Source of the DNA: an uncultured beta proteobacterium
Lineage (GTDB): Bacteria > Pseudomonadota > Gammaproteobacteria > Burkholderiales > SG8-41
Direction of reading: 5' to 3'
NCBI GenBank assembly: GCA_902825845.1
Contig: CADECM010000035.1
Location: forward strand, 1 to 53,192
DNA length: 53,192 nucleotides
The position numbers were made by a program, and so were the translations under genes. The notes under the pieces were generated by a model. The model worked only from the letters and a program-made list of their open reading frames with translations. It had not been told where the DNA came from and searched no databases. Of this stretch, positions 45,466-53,192 are shown one piece after another; positions within the stretch are counted from its first letter, which is position 1, and every line of letters starts with the position of its first letter.

Positions 45466-47304
45466 ATGAGCGCGCCTGCCCACGCCGGCAGCGCACCGCT
45501 GCATCCGCCGCGAACGACAGGGCGCGCGCGCAGCGAATGGCGCGTGGTGCCCACGTTGCTGCCGTTTCTGTGGGAATACCGGGTGCGCGTCGCGGTGGCG
45601 CTGCTGTTCCTGGTGACAGCCAAGGTTGCCAACGTCGGCGTCCCGCTGTTGATGAAGGCGATTGTCGATGACCTCTCGCCCACGCAGCAGGTGCTGGCGG
45701 TTCCCGTCCTGCTGCTGGTGGCGTACGGCGTGTTGCGCTTTGCCAATACCCTGTTCGCGGAACTGCGCGACATGGTATTCGTGCGTGTGGCGCAGCGCGC
45801 GGTGCGGCGCGTGGCATTGGATGTCTTTCGCCACCTGCATAACCTGTCGCTGCGCTTTCACCTGAATCGCCAGACCGGCGGCATGACGCGCGACATCGAA
45901 CGCGGCACGCGCGGCATCTCCACGCTGCTCAATTTCATGCTGTTTTCGATTATTCCGGTAATACTGGAATTTTTGCTGGTCGCGGCAGTGCTGTTCGCGC
46001 GTTTTGACTGGCGTTTCGTGGCGGTTACCTTTGCCGCAGTCATTGCCTATATCATCTTCACCATTTCGATTACCGAGTGGCGCACCGCGATCCGCCGCCA
46101 TGCCAACGAGCTGGATTCCCGCGCCAACACGCGCGCCATCGACAGTCTGCTCAACTACGAGACCGTAAAATATTTCAACAATGAAGAGTTCGAGGCGCGC
46201 CGCTACGACGACAGTCTCACCACCTACGAAGCCGCGGCGGTAAAAACCGAAGCCTCGCTCGGCCTGCTCAACATCGGGCAAAGCGCCATTATCGCGATTG
46301 CCGCGACCACCCTGATGCTGCTGGCGGCACAGGGCGTGGCAGCGAAACATCTTACGCTGGGCGATCTGGTGCTGGTGAATGCGCTGCTGATTCAGCTCTA
46401 CATACCGCTGAACTTTCTGGGCATGGCCTATCGCGAGATCAAGCAGTCGCTGATCGACATGGACCGCATGTTCCGTCTGCTCGAAGAACACCGCGAGATT
46501 CAGGACAAGCCCGGCGCGCAACCGCTCGCCGTCGGGCCGGCGACCGTGCGCTTTGACAAGGTGAGCTTCAGCTATGAACCCGAGCGCCGGATCCTGCACG
46601 AGGTCAGTTTTGAAATTCCCGCCGGCCACAAGGTGGCGGTGGTGGGCCATAGCGGATCGGGCAAGTCGACGCTGGCGCGGCTGTTATACCGTTTCTACGA
46701 CGTGAGCGGCGGCGCAATTCGAGTGAATGGCGCTGACATTCGCGACGTGCAGCAGGCAAGCCTGCGCGCGGCGATCGGCATCGTGCCGCAGGACACGGTG
46801 CTGTTTAACGACAGTATCTATTACAACATCCGCTATGGCCGAGCCGACGCGGCGAAGGACGCGGTGCTGGAAGCGGCGCGCGCGGCGCATATTCACGATT
46901 TCATCGTGAGTCTTCCCGAGGGCTACGAGTCGCCGGTGGGCGAGCGCGGCCTCAAACTCTCCGGCGGCGAAAAGCAGCGCGTGGCGATTGCGCGCGCGAT
47001 ACTGAAAAATCCACGCATCCTGATTTTCGACGAAGCGACGTCGGCGCTCGATTCCAAATCCGAGAAGGCGATACAGGAAGAGCTCGAGCGCATCGCGCGC
47101 GGCCATACCACGCTGGTTATCGCGCACCGGCTGTCGACGGTGATGGACGCGGATCAGATCCTGGTGATGGATCATGGCCATATCATCGAACGCGGCACGC
47201 ACCGCGAACTGCTGGAGCAAGGCGGCACCTATGCCCAGATGTGGGCGTTGCAGCAGCAGGAGGAGAAAGATGACAAGGACGACAAGGACGACAAGGACGA
47301 ATAG
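45466..47304 (+). CDS. Atm1-type ABC half-transporter (exporter)
   Basis: A 612-residue half-transporter with a membrane domain of six helices (about 40-320) and an ATPase domain: Walker [12 protein letters not shown] near 392, LSGGEKQR near 497, Walker B ILIFDEATSALD near 517 and H-loop IAHRLST. Sequence segments FHLNRQTGGMTRDIERGTRGIS and LLNYETVKYFNNEEFE are typical of the Atm1/HMT1 group, which exports glutathione conjugates or glutathione-bound metals. The C-terminus ends in a charged repeat (DDKDDKDDKDE) encoded by a 9-bp tandem repeat. It is convergent with the histidine kinase, with a 15-nt gap. Confidence 0.9.
   Translation: MSAPAHAGSAPLHPPRTTGRARSEWRVVPTLLPFLWEYRVRVAVALLFLVTAKVANVGVPLLMKAIVDDLSPTQQVLAVPVLLLVAYGVLRFANTLFAELRDMVFVRVAQRAVRRVALDVFRHLHNLSLRFHLNRQTGGMTRDIERGTRGISTLLNFMLFSIIPVILEFLLVAAVLFARFDWRFVAVTFAAVIAYIIFTISITEWRTAIRRHANELDSRANTRAIDSLLNYETVKYFNNEEFEARRYDDSLTTYEAAAVKTEASLGLLNIGQSAIIAIAATTLMLLAAQGVAAKHLTLGDLVLVNALLIQLYIPLNFLGMAYREIKQSLIDMDRMFRLLEEHREIQDKPGAQPLAVGPATVRFDKVSFSYEPERRILHEVSFEIPAGHKVAVVGHSGSGKSTLARLLYRFYDVSGGAIRVNGADIRDVQQASLRAAIGIVPQDTVLFNDSIYYNIRYGRADAAKDAVLEAARAAHIHDFIVSLPEGYESPVGERGLKLSGGEKQRVAIARAILKNPRILIFDEATSALDSKSEKAIQEELERIARGHTTLVIAHRLSTVMDADQILVMDHGHIIERGTHRELLEQGGTYAQMWALQQQEEKDDKDDKDDKDE
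47269..47301 (+). repeat. 9-bp tandem repeat at the ABC transporter 3' end
   Basis: GACAAGGAC is repeated three times without gaps (47272-47298), preceded by GAT and followed by GAA TAG. It encodes an acidic/basic DDK-type tail after the last family residue of the exporter. Unit number could vary by slippage without breaking the frame. Confidence 0.85.
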
Positions 47305-47319
47305 CCGGCCTGGCGGCGG

Positions 47320-48702
47320 TTATGCAGTGGCCGGCAACGTCACTTGCGCCAGCGTGCCGCGATTGCCGGGTCCCGCAAGCAGCCGGATGTTGCCGCCGTG
47401 TCGCACCACGATTTCCCGCACAATGGCGAGACCGAGGCCGCAGCCGTCCACGCCCGTGCCCAAAACGCGGTGAAAGCGCTCCAGCACGGCTTCGCGTTCG
47501 CCTTCCGGAATACCGGGGCCATTGTCCTCTACGCCAACTTCGACGATATCCGCCGTGCGCGCAATTCTTACCGTGACGCGGCCGCCGCGCTGTGTGTAGC
47601 GCACGGCATTGTCGATCAAATTGCCGAGCATCTCGTGCAGCAGAAAGCTGTCGCCTTTGATGTTCAGGGGGATTTCGGGGCCTTCGAAGCCCAGGTCGAT
47701 GCCGTGGTCGAGGGCGCGCGGCACCCATTCGGTGGTCGTGGCGCGCGCAAGCCCGGCCATATCGATGGTATCCACCGGCTGCGCGTGGCCCGCCGACGGT
47801 TCGGCACGCGCCAGCGACAATAGTTGATTGACCAGGTGCGTCGCATGCGCGGCGGCGGTTTGCAACTGGATAAGGCTGGCATGCACCTCGTCGGGCGAGG
47901 ACAGGCGCAGCGCCAGTTCGGTTTGTGTGCGCAGGCCGGCAATCGGTGTGCGCAGCTGGTGTGCCGCATCGGCGATGAACCGTTGCTGCGATGACATTGC
48001 CGCGCTCAGACGCTGCAGCAGGGCATTCATGGCCTCAATGACCGGACGTACCTCGGCGGGAACGTGGCTGACCGGCAGCGGCGACAAATCGCGATGCGAG
48101 CGCTGCTCGATCTCCTGCCGCAGCAGGGCCAGTGGCGAGAGTGCGCGCTTCACCGCGTACCAGACGAACAGGAAGGCGAAAATCGCGAGTAGCGCCTGAG
48201 GCAGCGCAAAACCGGCGGCCAGTTCCCGGATCAGTTCGCTGCGCGGACTCTGATTTTCGATGACATGTACGGTTACCTGCCCGCGTACGTCTTCGGTTTC
48301 CACTGGCAACTGGATCGCGGCCACGCGCACGGCATGCCCACGGTACACATCGTCATAGTAGCTGGGCTGCCCGGTTGGCGTTGGCTGTGCCGGCTTGATA
48401 TCCGGTTCGCCGGTGATGTATTCGCCATCCGGACCCGTCACCAGATAGTAGAGTTGTCCGTTCTCGCGGGTACGTAGCATCTGGATCGCCACTTCGGGCA
48501 GATCGACATAGATGCGTCCGCGCAGCACCCGTACCTGACGTCCGATATCGAGCGCCGATTCCAGCAGCGCCCGGTCATAGGCGACATTGACGTAGCGCTT
48601 GGCGATGTCGTAATCAATGAAAGCGCTGATCAGCCAGAATATACCCAGTGGCACCGACACCCACGTCAGCACCTGCCGCAGCAGCGTCGTGCCGGTGGTC
48701 AT
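47320..48702 (-). CDS. Sensor histidine kinase, TctE-like
   Basis: A 460-residue inner-membrane sensor kinase. N-terminal helix at about 10-30, a periplasmic domain of about 130 residues, a second helix near 165-188, a HAMP-like linker, the phosphoacceptor H-box with H248 (DAAHQLRTPIAGLR), and an ATPase domain with N-box NLIDNAVRYT, G1 DNGPGIPEG and G2 GCGLGLAIV. The short variable periplasmic domain resembles tricarboxylate-type TctE kinases. Its start overlaps the regulator stop by 4 nt, so the pair is co-transcribed. The signal is unknown; no transporter gene is adjacent on the same strand. Confidence 0.93.
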   Translation of the reverse strand: MTTGTTLLRQVLTWVSVPLGIFWLISAFIDYDIAKRYVNVAYDRALLESALDIGRQVRVLRGRIYVDLPEVAIQMLRTRENGQLYYLVTGPDGEYITGEPDIKPAQPTPTGQPSYYDDVYRGHAVRVAAIQLPVETEDVRGQVTVHVIENQSPRSELIRELAAGFALPQALLAIFAFLFVWYAVKRALSPLALLRQEIEQRSHRDLSPLPVSHVPAEVRPVIEAMNALLQRLSAAMSSQQRFIADAAHQLRTPIAGLRTQTELALRLSSPDEVHASLIQLQTAAAHATHLVNQLLSLARAEPSAGHAQPVDTIDMAGLARATTTEWVPRALDHGIDLGFEGPEIPLNIKGDSFLLHEMLGNLIDNAVRYTQRGGRVTVRIARTADIVEVGVEDNGPGIPEGEREAVLERFHRVLGTGVDGCGLGLAIVREIVVRHGGNIRLLAGPGNRGTLAQVTLPATA

Positions 48703-49382
48703 GCCTTGGGCTTATCCTGATTCTTTTCCATAAGGTAGCCCAGGCCGCGAATGGTGCGGATCTCCACCCCTGACGGCTCAATCTTCTTGCGCAAGCGGTG
48801 CACGCATACTTCAATGGCATTGGCGCCGACATCCTCGTCCCAGCCATAGAGTTTCTCGGCGAGTTGATCCTTGCTCACGACGCGACCGCTGCGCAGCATC
48901 AGCACTTCCAGCACGCCCAGTTCGCGCGCCGACAGGTCGAGCGGCCGGTCGCCCACCGTAACCCGCCGTCCGGTGACGTCAAGGTGTAATTTTCCGTTGA
49001 TGATCAACGTGTTGCCGCCGGAGGCGCTGCGGCGTATCAGGGCCCGCACGCGCGCTTCGAGTTCAGGCAGTTCAAACGGCTTGGTCATGTAGTCATCGGC
49101 CCCGAGATCAAGACCCCGCACGCGTTGCTGTAGCGCGTCATGCGCCGTGAGGATCAGCACCGGCGGCGTCGCCGCGCGCCGCCGTAAACGCTTGATGACT
49201 TCAAAACCATCAATTCTGGGCATGCCCAAATCAATGATTGCAAGATCATAGGTCTGCGAGGACAGCGCGTGATCCGCCGCGCTGCCGTCATGCACGCAGT
49301 CCACCGCGTATTCGCTGTTGCGTAGTGACCGGGTCAGGCCGTCAGCGAGTACCGGATCGTCCTCTGCTATGAGTATGCGCAT
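48699..49382 (-). CDS. OmpR-family response regulator, TctD-like
   Basis: A 227-residue regulator with a receiver domain (phosphoacceptor D51 in IIDLGMPRIDG, acidic pocket E7-D8-D9, conserved Lys in DDYMTKPF near 101) and a C-terminal winged-helix DNA-binding domain (LSARELGVLEVLMLRSGRVVSKDQLAEKLYG, then NAIEVCVHRLRKKI). It is the first gene of a minus-strand operon with the kinase. The repeat GTAASATTAC upstream (49427-49450) is a candidate binding site for autoregulation. Confidence 0.93.
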   Translation of the reverse strand: MRILIAEDDPVLADGLTRSLRNSEYAVDCVHDGSAADHALSSQTYDLAIIDLGMPRIDGFEVIKRLRRRAATPPVLILTAHDALQQRVRGLDLGADDYMTKPFELPELEARVRALIRRSASGGNTLIINGKLHLDVTGRRVTVGDRPLDLSARELGVLEVLMLRSGRVVSKDQLAEKLYGWDEDVGANAIEVCVHRLRKKIEPSGVEIRTIRGLGYLMEKNQDKPKA

Positions 49383-49426
49383 GGCGTGAACCCCATCAAA
49401 TTATTGTGCATTCATGTAAGTCATAG

Positions 49427-49450
49427 GTAAGATTACTCTGGTAACATTAC
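49427..49450. promoter_or_regulatory. Direct repeat, candidate operator for the response regulator
   Basis: GTAAGATTAC (49427-49436) and GTAACATTAC (49441-49450) differ in one base and are spaced 14 bases start to start. They lie 45-68 bases upstream of the response regulator start. OmpR-family proteins bind tandem half-sites near their own promoters, so this is a plausible site. A third partial copy, GTAAGTCAT, lies at 49416-49424. Confidence 0.45.
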
Positions 49451-49565
49451 CTACACATTGTGTTTATTGCCTGTCGTAGAAGGCAATTGCAATCCTCGAT
49501 TTTCCTCCTCGGAGGCCTTTTGGTGCAGCTATTTGTGCTGAGCAAATGACTGTATGGCCTCTTTC

Positions 49566-49602
49566 AACTCCTCCTCGGACACTCCGCGGAGGAGTTTTTT
49601 TT
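49566..49602 (+). terminator. Strong intrinsic terminator with no gene before it
   Basis: AACTCCTCC (49566-49574) pairs with GGAGGAGTT (49588-49596), and an inner CGGA (49576-49579) pairs with TCCG (49583-49586) around a 3-base loop. A T-run (49595-49602) follows. On the plus strand no ORF lies upstream, since the two-component genes run the other way. It may end a small RNA starting somewhere in 49400-49560. In the 336-nt gap 49383-49718 I see only this, the operator repeat and the promoter at 49653. Confidence 0.85.
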
Positions 49603-49652
49603 GCCCGGCACCCGGAACTCGACGGGAGCCGCGCATCGAGGCGCTGAAATAC

Positions 49653-49681
49653 TTGAAAAACCCGCTGTAACCCTGTATTTT
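49653..49681 (+). promoter_or_regulatory. Candidate promoter for pbpG
   Basis: TTGAAA (49653-49658), a 17-base spacer, and TATTTT (49676-49681). The -35 box matches 5 of 6 positions and the -10 box 4 of 6. The predicted start, about 49688, is 31 bases before the pbpG ATG, and it lies just after an intrinsic terminator. Confidence 0.5.
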
Positions 49682-49718
49682 AAAGGGATATTTCAACGAA
49701 TCACGGAGCGGCGGCGCG

Positions 49719-50711
49719 ATGCGGAAACTGCACATCGTTATAACGCTATTTCTCGCATTATGCATAGGCGTTGCGCACGCCGCCAGCGCCAAGCAAAAGC
49801 CGCATCAGCGCAAGTCTGTGGCCAAGGCCGTGGTTGGCGCCAAGGCGGCACAAAAGCCGGTGCAACGGGTGGTGTACAAGCCGCAGGGCGCCAAAAAAGG
49901 GCGCTTCGCCCGGCGCATGGCCGCACCCCCGCCGCCGGAGGTGTTCAATCCCGACGTGCTGGACGTGCAGTCGACCGCCGCGTTGGTGATAAACCCGAGC
50001 AACGGCAAGGTCATTTACAACAAGAACACCGGCGCGGTTGCGCCGATCGCCTCGATTACCAAGTTGATGACGGCCATGGTGGTGCTCGATGCCAAGCTGC
50101 CGATGGATGAAAGCATCATGCTGACGGAGGACGACCTCGACTACCTCAAGAACACCGGCTCGCGCTTGCACATTGGCATGAGCCTGACGCGCGACGAAAT
50201 GCTGCGTCTGGCGCTGATGTCATCCGAGAACCGGGCGGCGTCAGCGCTGGGGCGGGCCTACCCGGGCGGCATGCCGGCATTCATCCGCGAAATGAACCTC
50301 AAGGCCTTGTCGCTGGAGATGATGCATACCGCATTTGTGGACAGCACGGGTCTGTCCAGCAGCAATGTATCCACGGCACTGGATCTCGCCAGAATGGTGC
50401 AGGCGGCCTATCAGTACCCGTTGATACGCAAATACTCGACCGGCCACAGCTACGCGCTGGCCACGGACAGCGGCCGCACCTTGCAGTTTGGCAATACCAA
50501 CGTATTGACCGTGCGTCCGGACTGGAACATCAATCTGCAAAAGACCGGTTATATCCGCGAAGCGGGCCGTTGCCTGGTGATGCACACCACCATCGCCAAT
50601 TCGCCCATCGTCATCGTGTTGCTGGATTCCTGGGGACGCCTGAGCCGCGTCGGTGATGCCAACCGCATCAAGAAGTGGATTGAGTATCACGCGGAGCACA
50701 CGGTTGGATAG
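49719..50711 (+). CDS. pbpG: D-alanyl-D-alanine endopeptidase (PBP7-type)
   Basis: A periplasmic low-molecular-mass penicillin-binding protein that cleaves peptidoglycan cross-links. The 330-residue product has a signal peptide ending near residue 22 (VAHAASA) and a basic/Ala-rich linker (about 23-70). The serine peptidase S11 domain then carries the three active-site motifs: SITK at 112-115, SEN at 169-171 and KTG at 275-277. ACGGAG precedes the ATG. The C-terminal domain seen in carboxypeptidase PBP5 is absent, which fits PBP7. Confidence 0.93.
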   Translation: MRKLHIVITLFLALCIGVAHAASAKQKPHQRKSVAKAVVGAKAAQKPVQRVVYKPQGAKKGRFARRMAAPPPPEVFNPDVLDVQSTAALVINPSNGKVIYNKNTGAVAPIASITKLMTAMVVLDAKLPMDESIMLTEDDLDYLKNTGSRLHIGMSLTRDEMLRLALMSSENRAASALGRAYPGGMPAFIREMNLKALSLEMMHTAFVDSTGLSSSNVSTALDLARMVQAAYQYPLIRKYSTGHSYALATDSGRTLQFGNTNVLTVRPDWNINLQKTGYIREAGRCLVMHTTIANSPIVIVLLDSWGRLSRVGDANRIKKWIEYHAEHTVG

Positions 50712-50759
50712 GGCCGGCGCGGCACGCCTGCCGCTCGGACCAGCGTGGCAGGCCGTTGC

Positions 50760-51737
50760 ATGTCCCTGAGCGCCGGCCAGGCGCCGTTCCAGTTTCACGA
50801 TCTGCATCCGGACAGCGAAAATTTTCGCGACGATGTGCTCAACGGCCTCGCCCGGCTGCCCAAGGCGCTGCCACCCAAATACTTTTACGATGCGCGCGGC
50901 AGCGAATTGTTCGAGGCCATCTGCGAACTGCCCGAATACTATCCGACGCGCACCGAGCTCATGATGATGCAGGCGCACGCGCCGGAAATGGCGCGCCTGC
51001 TGGGGCCGGACTGTCTGCTGATCGAATATGGCGCGGGATCCGGGCGCAAAACGCGGGTGCTGATCGAGGCGCTGGCACCTGCCGCGTACGTGCCGATCGA
51101 CATCTCGCGTACGGCGCTGCGGCAATGCGCCGCGGAACTGGCGGCGCAGTATCCGGCCGTGGCGATTGCCGCCGTATGCGCGGATTACTCGCGGCCTTTT
51201 GCAATGCCGCGGCTCGACGGCGTGGCGCCGCGGCGGCGCGTGATTTATTTTCCGGGATCCACCATCGGTAATTTCACCCGTGGCGACGCGCTGCGCTTTC
51301 TACGGCATGCGCAGGCGCTGGCGGGCCCCGGCGGCGCGATGCTGGTGGGCGTCGACCTGAAGAAAGACCCCGCGCGCCTGCACGCGGCGTACAACGACGC
51401 GCAAGGCGTGACGGCCGCCTTCAATCTCAATCTGCTCGCGCGCATCAATCGCGAACTGGACGGGCACTTTGACCTTACAGCGTTCGAGCATCATGCGTTT
51501 TATGATGTGGGCGAAGGCCGCATTGAAATGCACTTGCGCAGCTTGTGCGAGCAGACAATCGGGATTGCCGGCCGTGCCTTTCAATTCTCGAAGGGCGAAA
51601 CCATTCACACGGAAAATTCATGCAAGTACGCGGTCGGGGAATTTCAGCAGCTGGCGCGCGCCGCGGGCTTTGTGCCGCAACAGTGCTGGTGCGATGCCGA
51701 CAACCTTTTCTCCATACATTACCTGGTGAATGCCTGA
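50760..51737 (+). CDS. egtD: L-histidine N(alpha)-methyltransferase (EgtD-type)
   Basis: EgtD converts histidine to hercynine with three SAM, the first step to ergothioneine. The product has 325 residues from ATG 50760; GTG 50745 would add five. Motifs match the DUF2260/EgtD family: FYDARGSELFEAICELPEYYPTRTE, the SAM-binding EYGAGSGRKT, PIDIS, the FPGSTIGNFTR segment, and the substrate-region HENS (here HTENS) plus KYAVGEFQQLARAAG. No EgtB sulfoxide synthase is adjacent in the window, so the final product is uncertain. It lies 33-48 nt after pbpG. Confidence 0.9.
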   Translation: MSLSAGQAPFQFHDLHPDSENFRDDVLNGLARLPKALPPKYFYDARGSELFEAICELPEYYPTRTELMMMQAHAPEMARLLGPDCLLIEYGAGSGRKTRVLIEALAPAAYVPIDISRTALRQCAAELAAQYPAVAIAAVCADYSRPFAMPRLDGVAPRRRVIYFPGSTIGNFTRGDALRFLRHAQALAGPGGAMLVGVDLKKDPARLHAAYNDAQGVTAAFNLNLLARINRELDGHFDLTAFEHHAFYDVGEGRIEMHLRSLCEQTIGIAGRAFQFSKGETIHTENSCKYAVGEFQQLARAAGFVPQQCWCDADNLFSIHYLVNA

Positions 51738-51851
51738 AGCGGATCGCTGGCGCGCTGAAGCGAATCAATGTAACTATAGGATTTTAAACAAGTTTTTATT
51801 AAGGCACGCCGGATTGAATGCAATATGTTTCGATCCGCGCCGTGAAGCCTG

Positions 51852-53192
51852 CTACGGTGGTGGTTCAGCCCACCGCACCGCCAGCGGCGCAATCTCCCCG
51901 CGGTGCGCCTGTGCCGCCAGTTCACGTTTGAGTATCTTGCCGCTGGCGGTAAGCGGCAGCGCGTCCAGCGCGATGTAGTACTCCGGCATATCGTATTTCG
52001 ACAGACCGTGATCCGCGAGGTGCACCAGCAGCGCTTGCGGCGCAAGCGGCTGGCCGTCGTGCAGCACCACCGCCAGGCAGACCTTCTCGCCCAGTCGTGA
52101 ATCGGCCACCGCGAAGGCGGCAACCTTTTGCACCGCCGGGTGACTGCGCGCCAGGTCCTCGATTCTGGCGGGATGGATATTGCGCCCGCCGCGGATGATG
52201 ATGTCTTTTTTGCGGCCGACGACACGCAGGCGGCCCGCGGCGTCTAGACTGCCCAGATCGCCGCTCATGAACCAGCCGCGGCGGTTAAACGACTGCTCCG
52301 TCGCCGGCTGATCGTCAAAGTAACCCAGCATCAGACATGCCCCGCGGCTGCCGATTTCGCCCACCTCGCCGACGGCGCGTTCCTCGTCGGCATTGTCCGG
52401 ATTCCAGATTTTCACCGCGTAACCGGCGCAGGCCGTGCCGCAGCTTTCCTCGATGGTCTGTTCGTCGTCGCCGGGCAGGGTGTACTGGTGCGCGCCGTTT
52501 TCGGTCATGCCGTAAACGTTTTGCGGCAGGATGTTCATGCCGCGCAGGCCGCGCACCGTCTCGCGCGGGATCGCCGCGCCGCCCATGTAGAAAATCTTCA
52601 CCGCACCCAGCGCGCCGGATTCGCGGCGCCGCGCCTCGGCCAGCAAATCGATGGCATGTGTCGGCACGCCCATCACATAGGTGGCGCCGGTTTCGATAAT
52701 CCAGTCCAGAGGCTTCAGGCCGGGCGGCAGGTCGTTCACCACCAGCTCGAAACCGGACACCAGCGACTGCGCCATGGCGATGGTGCCGATGGCGTGGGTG
52801 AGCGGGCTCATGCTGAACAGCACAATGTCCTGGTGATGATGCCAGTCGCGCGCCATCGCCCGCGCGTTGGCCAGCAGCGTATTGTCCGAATGCATTACAC
52901 CCTTGGGTTCGCCGGTGGTGCCGGAGGTGAACGCCAGCAGCACGATCTTGTCCGGATCGCTGACCGGCGGCGGCAGCGCCGGCGCGCCGCCGCCGCACCG
53001 CGGCGTGCCGGCCCGGGCTACCGGCAGCACGTTGTAGACGCGGCGTATCGACGGCACGTCATACGCTTTCGCCACCACGTTGCCATGCGCCCCGTCCGCG
53101 CCGAAACCCGGCTGCGCAAACAGTACGCGGCTGTGAATCCGGGTGAGCAGCGCACAGACGTCCGCATCCGTGTAGCTCTGATGCAGCGAGGG
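51852..53192 (-). CDS. AMP-dependent acyl-CoA synthetase (5' end outside window)
   Basis: A ligase of the ANL superfamily that forms acyl-AMP then acyl-CoA. The visible 446 residues run from the right edge with no stop, so the gene starts outside the window; a GTG at 53078 is internal. Motifs: LAFTSGTTGEPKGVMHSD (A3), GMTENGAHQ (A5), the MSGDLGSLDAAGRLRVVGRKKDIIIRGG hinge (A7-A8), and the catalytic Lys in TASGKILKREL (A10). The middle segment resembles fatty-acid or cyclohexanecarboxylate ligases, but the substrate cannot be told from sequence. It converges on egtD; the 114-nt gap holds nothing recognised. Confidence 0.9.
   Translation of the reverse strand, partial: PSLHQSYTDADVCALLTRIHSRVLFAQPGFGADGAHGNVVAKAYDVPSIRRVYNVLPVARAGTPRCGGGAPALPPPVSDPDKIVLLAFTSGTTGEPKGVMHSDNTLLANARAMARDWHHHQDIVLFSMSPLTHAIGTIAMAQSLVSGFELVVNDLPPGLKPLDWIIETGATYVMGVPTHAIDLLAEARRRESGALGAVKIFYMGGAAIPRETVRGLRGMNILPQNVYGMTENGAHQYTLPGDDEQTIEESCGTACAGYAVKIWNPDNADEERAVGEVGEIGSRGACLMLGYFDDQPATEQSFNRRGWFMSGDLGSLDAAGRLRVVGRKKDIIIRGGRNIHPARIEDLARSHPAVQKVAAFAVADSRLGEKVCLAVVLHDGQPLAPQALLVHLADHGLSKYDMPEYYIALDALPLTASGKILKRELAAQAHRGEIAPLAVRWAEPPP

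Noticed and set aside
49529..49792. Minus-strand 87-codon ORF across the terminator and the pbpG start
   Set aside because: It reads through the plus-strand intrinsic terminator and the pbpG signal peptide region and has no recognisable features.

Overview
The window reads as a betaproteobacterial chromosome segment, moderately GC-rich and free of mobile elements. The placement rests on three things: the gene order (tuf - tRNA-Trp - secE - nusG - rplKAJL - rpoBC - rpsLG - fusA - tuf - S10/spc/alpha ribosomal genes); blocks that in my knowledge are typical of Betaproteobacteria (uvrA - MFS - ssb and fmdB - DUF502 - aspS - nudB - EEP phosphatase); and protein sequences resembling that class. 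I cannot place it more finely.

Region 1 (1-31521) is one long plus-strand block of translation, transcription and secretion genes. It starts at the 3' end of one tuf gene and runs through the only tRNA, secE-nusG, the L11-L1 and L10-L7/L12 genes, rpoB and rpoC. It continues with the str genes (S12, S7, EF-G, second EF-Tu), S10 to S17, L14 to SecY-IF1-L36, and S13-S11-S4-alpha-L17. A clear two-sided intrinsic terminator follows rplQ. Two good internal promoters are visible: one overlaps the rpoC stop codon and drives rpsL, the other lies between rpsQ and rplN. Several hairpins in the larger gaps are candidate attenuators or autoregulatory leaders. Three gaps carry palindromes built from short repeated words that differ at each locus. 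One of these palindromes splits the probable L10 autoregulatory leader.

Region 2 (31520-38717) holds minus-strand uvrA - glycerate 2-kinase with a 4-nt overlap, plus-strand MFS transporter - ssb, and minus-strand ackA.

Region 3 (38851-47304) is plus strand: fmdB-type zinc-ribbon protein, DUF502 membrane protein, aspS of the non-discriminating type, a secreted RNase Sa/barnase-type ribonuclease translationally coupled to its barstar inhibitor, nudB (folate), nadA (NAD) with an intrinsic terminator, an EEP-family phosphodiesterase, and an Atm1-type ABC exporter.

Region 4 (47320-53192) has a minus-strand TctE/TctD-like two-component system, a penicillin-binding endopeptidase (pbpG), an EgtD-type histidine methyltransferase, and a minus-strand acyl-CoA synthetase whose 5' end is cut off by the window edge.

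No wholly new multi-gene system was found. The most interesting points are the word-repeat palindromes, the tuf conversion tract running past the stop codon, the split L10 leader, the RNase/barstar pair inside a housekeeping block, and an orphan terminator upstream of pbpG that may end a small RNA.
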